From contig NZ_BCTN01000006.1 of NCBI RefSeq assembly GCF_001571305.1, positions 1 to 64,000 on the forward strand: 64,000 nt of DNA, given 5' to 3'. The translations under genes were made by a program, and so were the position numbers. Within the stretch, counting starts at the first letter, position 1. Each line of letters opens with the position of its first letter. The DNA comes from Erwinia persicina NBRC 102418 (GTDB lineage Bacteria; Pseudomonadota; Gammaproteobacteria; Enterobacterales; Enterobacteriaceae). The notes under the pieces are model-generated. The model was not told the DNA's origin, ran no database searches, and saw only the letters and a list, made by a program, of their open reading frames with translations. Below, one piece after another: positions 38,147 through 46,751 of this stretch.

Positions 38147-40829
38147 CTTTTCCCTCAGTGGCGGTGACCGCCTCTTTTTGATGTCCGTTTTTCGGCGGCA
38201 GCGGCGAGAAATATCCGGCAATCAGTACCAGAACCGCCACGCCAATAAAGCCCACCGCACGCGCCAGCCCTCCGCCGTGTGCGCTGTCCACCAGCATCAG
38301 TTTAATAATGACCACCACAAGCAGGGCTGCGCCCCCGAACCAGGCCTGACGATGGCGGTAGCGGGTTGACCACAGCATCGTCAGCAGTGCAGTCAGCATC
38401 CACAGAAGCGTAAAGGTCGTCTGCACCAGGCGCGACGACCAGAGCGCATCGGCCTGCCAGGCGATCCCGGCGTAGTACGACAGAATGCGCATCACCAGAC
38501 CATTGCCCCACCAGAACAGCAGCGCAATCGCGCCAAGACGCAGGGCAAGATCGCCACCGGGCAGGGCTGCCGCAAACTGCCCGCGCAGTTGCCGGCCCCA
38601 GAATAGCAGGGCAAACATCAGCATCAGAGCCCCTTCTTCCAGGGGATTGATCAGCGGCAGGTAGCGCCAGTCGATCATCACACCATCGTGCAGATTACCC
38701 AGCAGCAGCACGATCAGTGCACAGGGTGCCAGCGGCAACAGCCCGAGCGACGGATACAACCGCGGGAAAGCCGCGAACGGCCACAGGCCACGGCGCAGCG
38801 CCCACAGCGTCAGCAGGATAATGGCTGCAATAAACACCATCAGCGCAGACATGCGCCATTCGTCCATGCCCCATGGCAGCGTATCCGTCACACGCCAGAC
38901 CTCGGCCCAGGTGGACAACAGCATCCAGAACAGGGATAAATGCAGCCCCTTCTCCAGGTAGGCCGGTCTGACTCTGCCCTGTTCCCGTTTCAACAAGCGG
39001 TAAGCCGCGCCCAGCACCGGCAGCCAGACCAGATTCATCCAGCCTGCTGCCAGCAGGGCGTTATCGATCAGCTGCTGATACAGCAGGGCAAGCAGCATGG
39101 CGATCCATAGCAGCCACGGCAGGTATCCGAGATCCGTCCAGGCAAGACGGCGACTGGCCTGATGCCACACCAGCGCAGAGAGGGTGATCAGTGCCAACAG
39201 CACAAACAGGAGATCCGTGTCATAAAGTGGGCTGGCGGAGACCGCACCACACAGCGCGGCCAGCCAGAACAGCGTGCCGCCACCCAGCAGCGTGCGTGAC
39301 ACCATCAGGTTAACGCTGCGCCACAGCCAGGCCGCCCCCAGCCATGTCAGGGCCAGTACGGCAAAAATCAGGCTGAATGAGAGTGAGGTGATACCGTTAT
39401 AGCTGGCCATCAGCGCAGAACCCAGCGCCAGCAGCAGCAGTCCGGTACCGCTGTAGCTGACACGCGACTGCCGCTGAGTATGGCCCAGCCACAAAATGCC
39501 CAGCCCTTCCAGCGCCCAGGCCATTGACGTCCACTGTGCGGAGAGCGCCAGCGGGATCGCCAGGGTAGTAAACACGGCCCCCAGCGCCAGACCCGCCACC
39601 GCCAGCTGGCGCCCCAGTGACGGGTAGCGACGCAGCCCGACCCATGCCAGCAACAGATATGCCAGGCCAAAGCCCAGCGCAGAAAACGCCGGTCCAAACG
39701 CCCAGTGCTGCGTAATGTGATACTGCATGCCAAAACCGATCAGCGGAGGGCCGAAGAGCAGCACACCATCGATGACCTTTTCCCCCTTCACCTGACCGCG
39801 CAGCGAGAGTCCCAGCGACAGCACGCCGAAAATGACGATATTGGCGATGAGAAACAGCTGGCAGCTCAGATAATACTCTGGCTGATAGCCGTTGAGCCCC
39901 CAGAGGCCCGCCACCCCAAAGGAGAAGGCAAAGCCCAGCAGGTTGAGCGGACGCCACGGCTGCCAGACGGTGATGGCCAGAATACCGAGCGACAGCAGCA
40001 GATAATAAGAGAAGAGCGCAATGTGACTGCCGCCTCCGGTCGACAGCAGGAGGGGGGAGAGATAGCCGCCAATGCTGGCCAGCATCGCCAGGCTCAGGGC
40101 TCGCTGCAGGACGGCAAGTCCGACACTGGCCGCACAGATCACCAGCATCAGGGCAAACGCCAGCAGATGCGGCAACAGGGCATAAAGCCGGAAAGCGCCA
40201 AACACAGTGATATAAAGTGCGCCGACTGCCCCGCCCTGCAAAATTAATGCATAGAGCGACTGTTTAGCCCTCAGCCGCCAGCCCAGTCCCAGCATTGCCA
40301 GACTGGCCAGTGCCGCTCCGGCCAGGCGCAGCTCAATCGGCAGCATATCGCGCTCAACCGTATATTTCAGCAGATACGCCAGACCGAAGAACATCAGCAG
40401 CACGCCAAGCTTCGCCAGCGGGTTACCCTTCATAAACCAGGCCAGCAGGCCAGACAGCAGACCGGTGAACATATCAGGCTGCGGCTTAACTCGCGGCGGC
40501 GGCGCAGCGGTTGCCGGTGCAGAAGCAGGCGCCTTTACTGTCGCCGGAGCAGGCTGTGTGCTGAGGCTGACGGCTGGCGCAGCGGTTAACACTTCCGGAG
40601 CGCGGGTCCTGTCCGTCCGTTCACTGGCCGCGTTCTCACTGCCTGCGGACCGCGTTTCGCCCCGCTGCCATTTTGCCAGCTGTTGCTGCAGGGTGAGCAC
40701 GGTCTTTTTAAGCTGCGTCAGCTCGCGTTCATTACGCTTACTGCGTGACAATGCAATAAAGATCATGACCGGCATCACCACCAGCACCAGTATGGCTATC
40801 AACCCGGCTGCTATCAGAAGATCATCCAT
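38136..40829 (-). CDS. DUF2339 large multi-pass membrane protein
   Basis: The 897-residue protein begins with one membrane segment and a charged coiled coil (about 30-60, RSKRNERELTQLKKTVLTLQ). A Pro/Ala-rich linker (70-115) and more than twenty hydrophobic segments follow to the C-terminus. This matches the DUF2339 family, whose function is not known. It is the first gene of the pair with the DUF3999 protein. The order suggests a membrane platform with a periplasmic partner; this is inference. Confidence 0.85.
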   Translation of the reverse strand: MDDLLIAAGLIAILVLVVMPVMIFIALSRSKRNERELTQLKKTVLTLQQQLAKWQRGETRSAGSENAASERTDRTRAPEVLTAAPAVSLSTQPAPATVKAPASAPATAAPPPRVKPQPDMFTGLLSGLLAWFMKGNPLAKLGVLLMFFGLAYLLKYTVERDMLPIELRLAGAALASLAMLGLGWRLRAKQSLYALILQGGAVGALYITVFGAFRLYALLPHLLAFALMLVICAASVGLAVLQRALSLAMLASIGGYLSPLLLSTGGGSHIALFSYYLLLSLGILAITVWQPWRPLNLLGFAFSFGVAGLWGLNGYQPEYYLSCQLFLIANIVIFGVLSLGLSLRGQVKGEKVIDGVLLFGPPLIGFGMQYHITQHWAFGPAFSALGFGLAYLLLAWVGLRRYPSLGRQLAVAGLALGAVFTTLAIPLALSAQWTSMAWALEGLGILWLGHTQRQSRVSYSGTGLLLLALGSALMASYNGITSLSFSLIFAVLALTWLGAAWLWRSVNLMVSRTLLGGGTLFWLAALCGAVSASPLYDTDLLFVLLALITLSALVWHQASRRLAWTDLGYLPWLLWIAMLLALLYQQLIDNALLAAGWMNLVWLPVLGAAYRLLKREQGRVRPAYLEKGLHLSLFWMLLSTWAEVWRVTDTLPWGMDEWRMSALMVFIAAIILLTLWALRRGLWPFAAFPRLYPSLGLLPLAPCALIVLLLGNLHDGVMIDWRYLPLINPLEEGALMLMFALLFWGRQLRGQFAAALPGGDLALRLGAIALLFWWGNGLVMRILSYYAGIAWQADALWSSRLVQTTFTLLWMLTALLTMLWSTRYRHRQAWFGGAALLVVVIIKLMLVDSAHGGGLARAVGFIGVAVLVLIAGYFSPLPPKNGHQKEAVTATEGKDEQ

Positions 40830-41550
40830 GCCAACGTCCCGTAGGTAAAATAAGAGTTACATATTGACATGAAATCTCATAAACCACTGCAAAATTCAGC
40901 GGAGCTGCCCTGAGCGCAGAAAAAAATCTTCTCCCGGGGAAATTAACGCCTTATTACATGACACTGGCAATCCGCAGCCGCAATGACACGCCACCTCCCC
41001 CTGTAATGATTACCTCACAGTCCCTGGTCACTCTCGCTGAGTTCAAAAGGGATCTGGGAAATGACGATTTCTTTCCATATTATTTTAATTATAAGACGAA
41101 ACTGTTAAAATGCGCGGCGAGAAATAAAACCGCTATCCTTATTAACACTTCGGGAATTAATGATAACTTTCTGGAAAATGAAGTTGAAAAATCATGAGTT
41201 AATAAGTTAAAAAAGGCAAGCCATTACCATGAAACCTTAACCGATATGAATATTACTGCAATTAAAAAAGGACGTTAAAGCGTAGTATTACGTTCACTTT
41301 TCGCAACATTGATTAAACACTCTTTAGCGATCTAAAAACCCTGATGAACACTGACTATAATCCGTAGAATTAAAAAGTCACCACAATGCGACATCAGCAA
41401 TACGTGGCGCATTAACCACTGAAGAGCGGGGAATCAATTTAAATCATCAGGGATATCCCTGACAGAAACAGACACAAAAACACCGTGCTATTTTTAAAAA
41501 AATAAGATGCAGTAAAAACTCAATCTCAGGAGTGGGAATGAGCTATCAGG
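40830..41550. other. AT-rich intergenic region upstream of the type I secretion genes
   Basis: About 700 bp, clearly more AT-rich than the genes to its left. A perfect TATAAT with upstream GAC is seen at 41356-41361, without a good -35 element, and may drive the secretion operon. No bacteriocin precursor with a double-glycine leader is found on either strand. One frame of 79 codons (40958-41197) is listed separately with low confidence. Confidence 0.6.
40958..41197 (+). CDS. Possible small protein upstream of secretion genes
   Basis: This is an open frame of 79 codons, or 63 from the internal ATG at 41006. The product has no signal peptide, no double-glycine leader and no family that I recognise. 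Its middle is rich in Phe, Tyr and Lys. No good ribosome-binding site precedes either start. It is kept only because it lies just ahead of an exporter operon whose cargo is missing. Confidence 0.2.
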   Translation: MTLAIRSRNDTPPPPVMITSQSLVTLAEFKRDLGNDDFFPYYFNYKTKLLKCAARNKTAILINTSGINDNFLENEVEKS

Positions 41551-41705
41551 ATGATTACAACAACAGGCATTTTTCTGATTATGGATATTCACAGGAACGC
41601 CATTTTGATCAAAACAACCTTACTATTGTTACCAGGATGTCTTCTCTCGACGTCTGTCTGCGCCCTGTCTCTTCAGGAATCATTAATTGCAGCAAACAGT
41701 TATAA
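41538..41705 (+). CDS. Possible 55-residue peptide overlapping the TolC-like gene
   Basis: The ATG at 41538 has the best ribosome-binding site of the region, AGGAG five bases before it. The frame runs 55 codons and overlaps the start of the outer membrane gene in another frame. The peptide is hydrophilic at first (MSYQDDYNNRHFSDYGYSQE) and has two cysteines near its end. It could be a translated leader that controls the operon, a real small protein, or chance. Confidence 0.35.
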   Translation: MSYQDDYNNRHFSDYGYSQERHFDQNNLTIVTRMSSLDVCLRPVSSGIINCSKQL

Positions 41706-42951
41706 CGCCGAAATGAAAGCGGCCCGAAGTCTGCATGCAGCAGTACAGCAGAAGAAGTATCAGGGATTTGCGGGGCTGTTGCCGGTAGTCACGCTTCAGG
41801 GGGGATGGAATAAGACCGACCAGCCGGATGCGACTTATTCTGCCGGGGTCACCCGCCACAATTACAGCGTTAATCTTACCCAACCCATTATTGATGTTGC
41901 TAAGTATGCCTCCTGGCGAAAAAGCCTGGTCATCAGCAATGCGGCAGATGTTAAGCTGCTGCTTTCTCAGCAAAAATTAATTTCAGATGTGACAACAGCA
42001 TTTTACAATGTTGACTATCAGCGCAATGTGTTGCAGACCAACCAGAGAATTCTGACCGCCTTTGCTGCCAGGCTCAAACAGGTTCAGAAGGCACTGGCAT
42101 TAGGCGATAGCACAAGACTGGATGAAGATGAAGCACAGGCTAACTATGACACAGCTGTCGCTGATAAATTGTCCTCAGAGAACGATCTCGACGATGCCTA
42201 TATCGCCTTTCATCAGTTAACAGGGTTAGATGCCGAAGGTATTCCCGACAAAAGCCTGAGCTGCGTCAGCGTGAAAGTACCGTTGAAAACAGAGCAGATC
42301 GCACGTGATGCGGTATCAAATAATCTGGATGTCCTGGCTGCGATTCAGACGCAGAAAGGCAGTGAAGTCGATATTATTTCCAGCTCATCGAATTATCTCC
42401 CGGTAGTCACTTTTCAGGCCAGTTACGGTAAAAACTGGAACCGTGCTGAAAATGCAAACTTCCTCGACTCATTATTTGGCACTACATCTAAAACCGATAA
42501 CACCGTCGTAGGTGTCAATGTATCCATTCCTATATTTTCAGGAGGCAGCCAGATATCTCAAAGCATAGAGGCCGCGCACCGCTTTGAAGAAAGTAAAGAT
42601 CTCGTAACAGAAGCGCGCCGTAAAGCGGCACAGCAGGCTCTGCAGGCGGTATCCGGAGTGAAGAGCAGTCAGTCGCGAATTAAAGCCTATGAACGGGCGA
42701 TTATTTCCGCCAGGAAACGCCTCTCCTCGACACAATATGGACGGGAAATCGGCCAGCGCACGCTGATCGACGAGTTCAATGCAGAGAAAGATTATTACCA
42801 GGCGATTCAGCAACTGGCTCAGGCCCGTAACAACCTCATCCAGTCCATCGTCAAATTAAAGTCAGCCACCGGTGCGCTGGATTATGCCGCGATGGAAAGC
42901 TTCAACTGCAGGGAGCCCTTCATCATCAACAGGGATATTACTTATGAATAA
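41581..42951 (+). CDS. TolC-family outer membrane secretion channel
   Basis: From the ATG at 41581 the protein has 456 residues, with a signal peptide (MDIHRNAILIKTTLLLLPGC..., probable cut after VCA near residue 28). Two repeated halves of the outer membrane efflux family follow: LSLQESLIAANSYNAEMKAA, the first coiled coil near 110-190, and NLDVLAAIQTQKGSEVDI as the start of the second half. An ATG at 41551 would add ten residues and spoil the signal. It is the outer component of the three-gene exporter; its stop overlaps the next start (ATGAATAA). The start choice is uncertain. Confidence 0.85.
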   Translation: MDIHRNAILIKTTLLLLPGCLLSTSVCALSLQESLIAANSYNAEMKAARSLHAAVQQKKYQGFAGLLPVVTLQGGWNKTDQPDATYSAGVTRHNYSVNLTQPIIDVAKYASWRKSLVISNAADVKLLLSQQKLISDVTTAFYNVDYQRNVLQTNQRILTAFAARLKQVQKALALGDSTRLDEDEAQANYDTAVADKLSSENDLDDAYIAFHQLTGLDAEGIPDKSLSCVSVKVPLKTEQIARDAVSNNLDVLAAIQTQKGSEVDIISSSSNYLPVVTFQASYGKNWNRAENANFLDSLFGTTSKTDNTVVGVNVSIPIFSGGSQISQSIEAAHRFEESKDLVTEARRKAAQQALQAVSGVKSSQSRIKAYERAIISARKRLSSTQYGREIGQRTLIDEFNAEKDYYQAIQQLAQARNNLIQSIVKLKSATGALDYAAMESFNCREPFIINRDITYE

Positions 42952-44203
42952 TGACTTATTTCGCCAGGAAGCGCTGGAGGCGAAAAAGACCAAAGTACTG
43001 GGTTCGGTGGCACTTTATTGTCCACCGTTTCGCTGGCTGATTATCACCCTGGTGTGTGCCTTAGTCGCAGTGCTCATTACGTTTTGCATTTTTGGCAGCT
43101 ATACCAAACGTGAAACGGCTAAAGGTGTGCTGGTACCGGAAAATGGCATGATGACCATTACTGCCATGACGGCAGGCACGGTCATTACCCTTCCCGCCCA
43201 TGAGGGCGATCGTTTAGAAAAAGGCGCCCAGGTCGCCTCCATCTCATCGGAAATCTCCACACGATTTGGTCAGACACGTGAAGCCATCGCCCGCCAGTTG
43301 GATCTGCAGCAAGAGGGGCTGAAACAGCAGTTAAGCAATCTTGAGCAATTAAATGCGGAAACCCTGAAATCGTTGCAGGAAAAAGCAAGTCTTTTACAGC
43401 AGCAGTCCGTGGAACTGGACACGATTTACCGACAGCGCACAGAGCAGATAGGGCTGGCAAAAAAACAGCTGGATAAAGCCAGAGCGATGCGTGCGGAAGG
43501 CTATGCGTCGAATACTGAGGTCGAGAAGCAGCAGAACGACATGCTGGATGCCAGCGTGCGTCTTCAGGATGTGGCACGACAGAGGATTGATGTCCGACAG
43601 CAGCTGTCGCAGGCACGCCAACAGCTGCGCGAACAGCCCATCACCTACTCCCAGCAAAAGAACGATATTCAACAAAAACTTTCGGAAATTGCGCAATCGA
43701 TGATGGAAAACGAGTCGCGCCGATCGGTCGATCTCCGCACGCCTGAAAGGGGCACGGTCAGTGCCGTGCTGGTCAAGCAAGGGCAGATTGTTTCCGCCGG
43801 CCAAACGCTGGCCATCATCTTGCCTGACAATGCGCATTTACAGGCTCGCATCATGTTAAGCAGTCGGGCGGTGGGCTTTATCCGTCCCGGCCAGCGAGTC
43901 GTACTGCGCTATCAGTCTTTCCCGTGGCAAACATTTGGTCAGCAATACGGCACAGTGAAGGACATTTCCACGTCGGCGCTGTCACCCCAGGAAATATCCA
44001 CCATCACTGGTGACAGTCAGGTCCAGGAGCCGATGTACCAGGTCAAGGTCGCCGTCGATCACCAGACAGTGCAGGCATATGGCAAAGAAGTCAGCCTGAG
44101 GGCCGGTAGTGGCCTGGAAGCCGATTTTATTGTCGACAAACGCCGCATTTATCAATGGGTTCTTGAACCGCTCAATGCGCTGGGCAAGATGACATCAATA
44201 TAA
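42944..44203 (+). CDS. HlyD/CvaA-type membrane fusion protein
   Basis: The 419-residue periplasmic adaptor has one N-terminal membrane anchor (about 26-50, FRWLIITLVCALVAVLIT) and a lipoyl-like half near 70-95. A long alpha-helical coiled coil (about 110-245, Gln- and Glu-rich) and a second beta half with LVKQGQIVSAGQTLAIILP follow. It resembles CvaA/MchE of microcin exporters and links the ABC transporter with the outer membrane channel. It overlaps the channel gene by eight bases and precedes the ABC transporter gene by 21 bp. Confidence 0.88.
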   Translation: MNNDLFRQEALEAKKTKVLGSVALYCPPFRWLIITLVCALVAVLITFCIFGSYTKRETAKGVLVPENGMMTITAMTAGTVITLPAHEGDRLEKGAQVASISSEISTRFGQTREAIARQLDLQQEGLKQQLSNLEQLNAETLKSLQEKASLLQQQSVELDTIYRQRTEQIGLAKKQLDKARAMRAEGYASNTEVEKQQNDMLDASVRLQDVARQRIDVRQQLSQARQQLREQPITYSQQKNDIQQKLSEIAQSMMENESRRSVDLRTPERGTVSAVLVKQGQIVSAGQTLAIILPDNAHLQARIMLSSRAVGFIRPGQRVVLRYQSFPWQTFGQQYGTVKDISTSALSPQEISTITGDSQVQEPMYQVKVAVDHQTVQAYGKEVSLRAGSGLEADFIVDKRRIYQWVLEPLNALGKMTSI

Positions 44204-44224
44204 TTATTAATTATCAGGTTTATC

Positions 44225-46387
44225 ATGGATTTATTTCACAAACTTCATTTGTCATTTCGCCCTAAGCTATCGGTACTGCGTCAGACACAGGCGGCGGAGT
44301 GTGGGCTGACCTGCGTCGGGATGATTGCCAGCTATTACGGTCATCAGATTGACATGGTGTCATTACGCCAGCGATTTCCAGCATCGCTGAAAGGCAGCAC
44401 ACTGGCTGATGTGATGTCTGTTGCACAGAGTCTGGGCATGGGTAGCCGTGCATTGCGTCTTGACCTGGATGAGTTGCATCAACTCTCGATGCCCTGTGTT
44501 TTGCACTGGGAAATGAACCATTTTGTCGTCCTGAAACGCATTGAAAAAAACAAACTTATTATTCACGACCCCGCTCGCGGGGTACGTAAAGTCCCCATGG
44601 ATGAAGTCTCAACTTCTTTTACAGGAATAGCGCTGGAGCTCTTTCCGGCAGCAACATTTGAGAAGAAAAACGAAAAGAAAAGCATTTCGATGCTCAACCT
44701 AATCCGCAACGTTTCCGGGATTGGTTCAGCCTTCTTTCAGGTGGCATGTTTATCTCTGGCGCTGGAATTTTTCGGCATCATTACACCGTTTTATATGCAG
44801 TGGGTTATCGATCAGGTTCTGGTCTCTACGGATCGTGAACTGCTTACGCTACTCGGGGTGTCCTTTATCTGCATCACGCTCTTTCAGAATCTGGTTTCGG
44901 CTTTGCGCAGTTGGGTGACTACGTGGTTTTCCAGTCTGTTAAGCGTACAGTGGTCAAGTAACCTTTGTGCACACTTGCTTGGGCTGCCAATGCACTATTT
45001 TGAGGAGCGTCACGTTGGAGATATTTTGTCTCGCTTTGGCTCCCTCTCGAATATTCAAAGCACGCTAACAGGCCGGTTTATCTCCTCCATCTTCGATGGC
45101 GTGATGGCGCTGGTCACTCTGGGCGTGATTTTTACCTACAACGCCACTCTTACCTTTGTGGTCATAGGCCTGTTCCTGCTGTATGCCTTGATACGCTGGA
45201 TTTCCTTTGAGCCTTTCCGTAGCGCCAATGAAGATCAACTGATGGCGTCAGCCGTTGTGCAGTCGCAACTGCTGGAATCTATCCGCGGTGTACAGGCGAT
45301 AAAGCTTAACAATAAACAGGATTTACGCGTCTCCACTTATACCAATGAAACAGTGGAATCGACCAATAAGGGAATTAGCATACAAAAACTCTCCATTGGC
45401 TTCAGCACGTTACAGGCCAGTATTTCAGGTATCGGTAAAATTGTGCTGATATGGCTGGCCGCTATACAGGTGCTGGATGGCAACTTCACCAGCGGTATGC
45501 TGGTGGCGTTCATCTCTTTTTCTGACCAGTTTATCTCGCGTTCTGGTGGGCTCATTAACGCGTTAATTGATTTTCGAATGCTTCGTCTGCACGGCGAACG
45601 TCTCGCTGATATCGTGCTGACCGAAAAAGAACCGAACATGGCAAGTAACGTCGCCCTGCCGGATAAAGAGGGGTCGATGAGTCTGGATATTAACGCGCTT
45701 ACTTTTCGTTATTCCAGCACGGATGCTGATATTTTCACTGACTTCAATCTGGCGATTAAAGCCGGTGAATCAGTGGCCATCATTGGCCCATCCGGGCAGG
45801 GGAAAACCACGCTGGCAAAATTATTATTAGGCTTACTTAAACCCGTCGCGGGGACGATTTGCGTTAATGGTATTGATCATACGCAGCTCGGTATGGCCCA
45901 TTACCGCGATCTGATTGGCAGCGTGATGCAAAACGACATGCTTTTCGCCGGCTCGATAATGGATAATATCAGCTTTTTTGACGCTGACCTCGACAGAGAG
46001 CAGGTCGAGCGGGCCGCTCGTGTAGCACAAATTCACGGTGACATTATGTCCATGCCGATGGGATATAACAGTATGGTCGGTGACATGGGGTCATCACTGT
46101 CCGGTGGGCAAATACAGCGCGTCATCCTCGCTCGTGCACTCTACCGCAACCCACGCATTTTAATCCTGGATGAGGCCACAAGTCATCTTGACGTTGCCAG
46201 AGAAAGCGCTATCAATACAGCGATAAAACAGATGAATATCACTCGCATCATTATTGCACACAGACCCGAAACAATCCTGAGTGCAGACAGGATCATGAAT
46301 ATCAACCGCCAGGGTGCCACAGTGATCACAAAGGAGGATTTTATGCATGTGATGGCGGCTTCCCAGCCTGTCTTGCAAATCAATTAA
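44225..46387 (+). CDS. Peptidase-containing ABC transporter, CvaB-like (C39)
   Basis: This 720-residue bacteriocin-type exporter has three parts. The N-terminal C39 peptidase has QTQAAECGLTC with Gln20 and catalytic Cys26, His99 (HWEMNHFVVL) and Asp115 (IIHDPARG), so all catalytic residues are present. A six-segment membrane domain covers about 160-430. The ATPase has Walker A GPSGQGKTT near 521, signature LSGGQ near 625, Walker B LILDEA near 645 and the switch histidine IIAHR. Such proteins cut double-glycine leaders and export the peptide. It is closest in layout to colicin V CvaB. No precursor or immunity gene is adjacent. Confidence 0.93.
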   Translation: MDLFHKLHLSFRPKLSVLRQTQAAECGLTCVGMIASYYGHQIDMVSLRQRFPASLKGSTLADVMSVAQSLGMGSRALRLDLDELHQLSMPCVLHWEMNHFVVLKRIEKNKLIIHDPARGVRKVPMDEVSTSFTGIALELFPAATFEKKNEKKSISMLNLIRNVSGIGSAFFQVACLSLALEFFGIITPFYMQWVIDQVLVSTDRELLTLLGVSFICITLFQNLVSALRSWVTTWFSSLLSVQWSSNLCAHLLGLPMHYFEERHVGDILSRFGSLSNIQSTLTGRFISSIFDGVMALVTLGVIFTYNATLTFVVIGLFLLYALIRWISFEPFRSANEDQLMASAVVQSQLLESIRGVQAIKLNNKQDLRVSTYTNETVESTNKGISIQKLSIGFSTLQASISGIGKIVLIWLAAIQVLDGNFTSGMLVAFISFSDQFISRSGGLINALIDFRMLRLHGERLADIVLTEKEPNMASNVALPDKEGSMSLDINALTFRYSSTDADIFTDFNLAIKAGESVAIIGPSGQGKTTLAKLLLGLLKPVAGTICVNGIDHTQLGMAHYRDLIGSVMQNDMLFAGSIMDNISFFDADLDREQVERAARVAQIHGDIMSMPMGYNSMVGDMGSSLSGGQIQRVILARALYRNPRILILDEATSHLDVARESAINTAIKQMNITRIIIAHRPETILSADRIMNINRQGATVITKEDFMHVMAASQPVLQIN

Positions 46388-46751
46388 TCTTACCCGTGCT
46401 GCCCATTCTGTGGGCAGATATGACTCCATCGAATGAATTCCAATGCCATCTGATTTTTGAAAAAAATGCAGTCCAAAGCTGGAGGATGCCAGATATGGCC
46501 TTATCCACTCTGCATCGCCTCTGGCAGGCTACGGCAAGCGAAGTTTGCGCAGCGTCTTCAACTTTTACCTGTGACAGAGGATTGCCCGCTGAGATAATAT
46601 AGCGGCAGAAAAATGTCCTGATGCCCGTCGCGCTACATCCACGCGTAAGACTCGGTTTTCACCCATGTCAGCCTTATCCTTGCCGCTATGCTGCACTGTG
46701 CAGCAACCTTAAGAGGGCAAGGGTTTTCAATGGATTGGAGCATTCAACCCT
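46388..46751. other. Gene-free stretch between the exporter and mutS
   Basis: This 364 bp must hold the mutS promoter. Short frames at 46396-46602 and 46466-46597 have no ribosome-binding site and no recognisable product. No terminator for the exporter operon was recognised. Confidence 0.55.

Noticed and set aside
40960-41065. A minus-strand frame containing four glycines in a row (ITGGGG) upstream of the exporter, which could look like a double-glycine leader.
   Set aside because: It starts only with GTG/TTG, lacks a ribosome site, and leaves a core of about ten residues; chance is more likely.
46466-46597. A 43-codon frame starting MQSKAGGCQIWPYP, with an early Gly-Gly, just downstream of the exporter.
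   Set aside because: The leader before Gly-Gly would be only seven residues, no ribosome-binding site is present, and the frame has no known core pattern.
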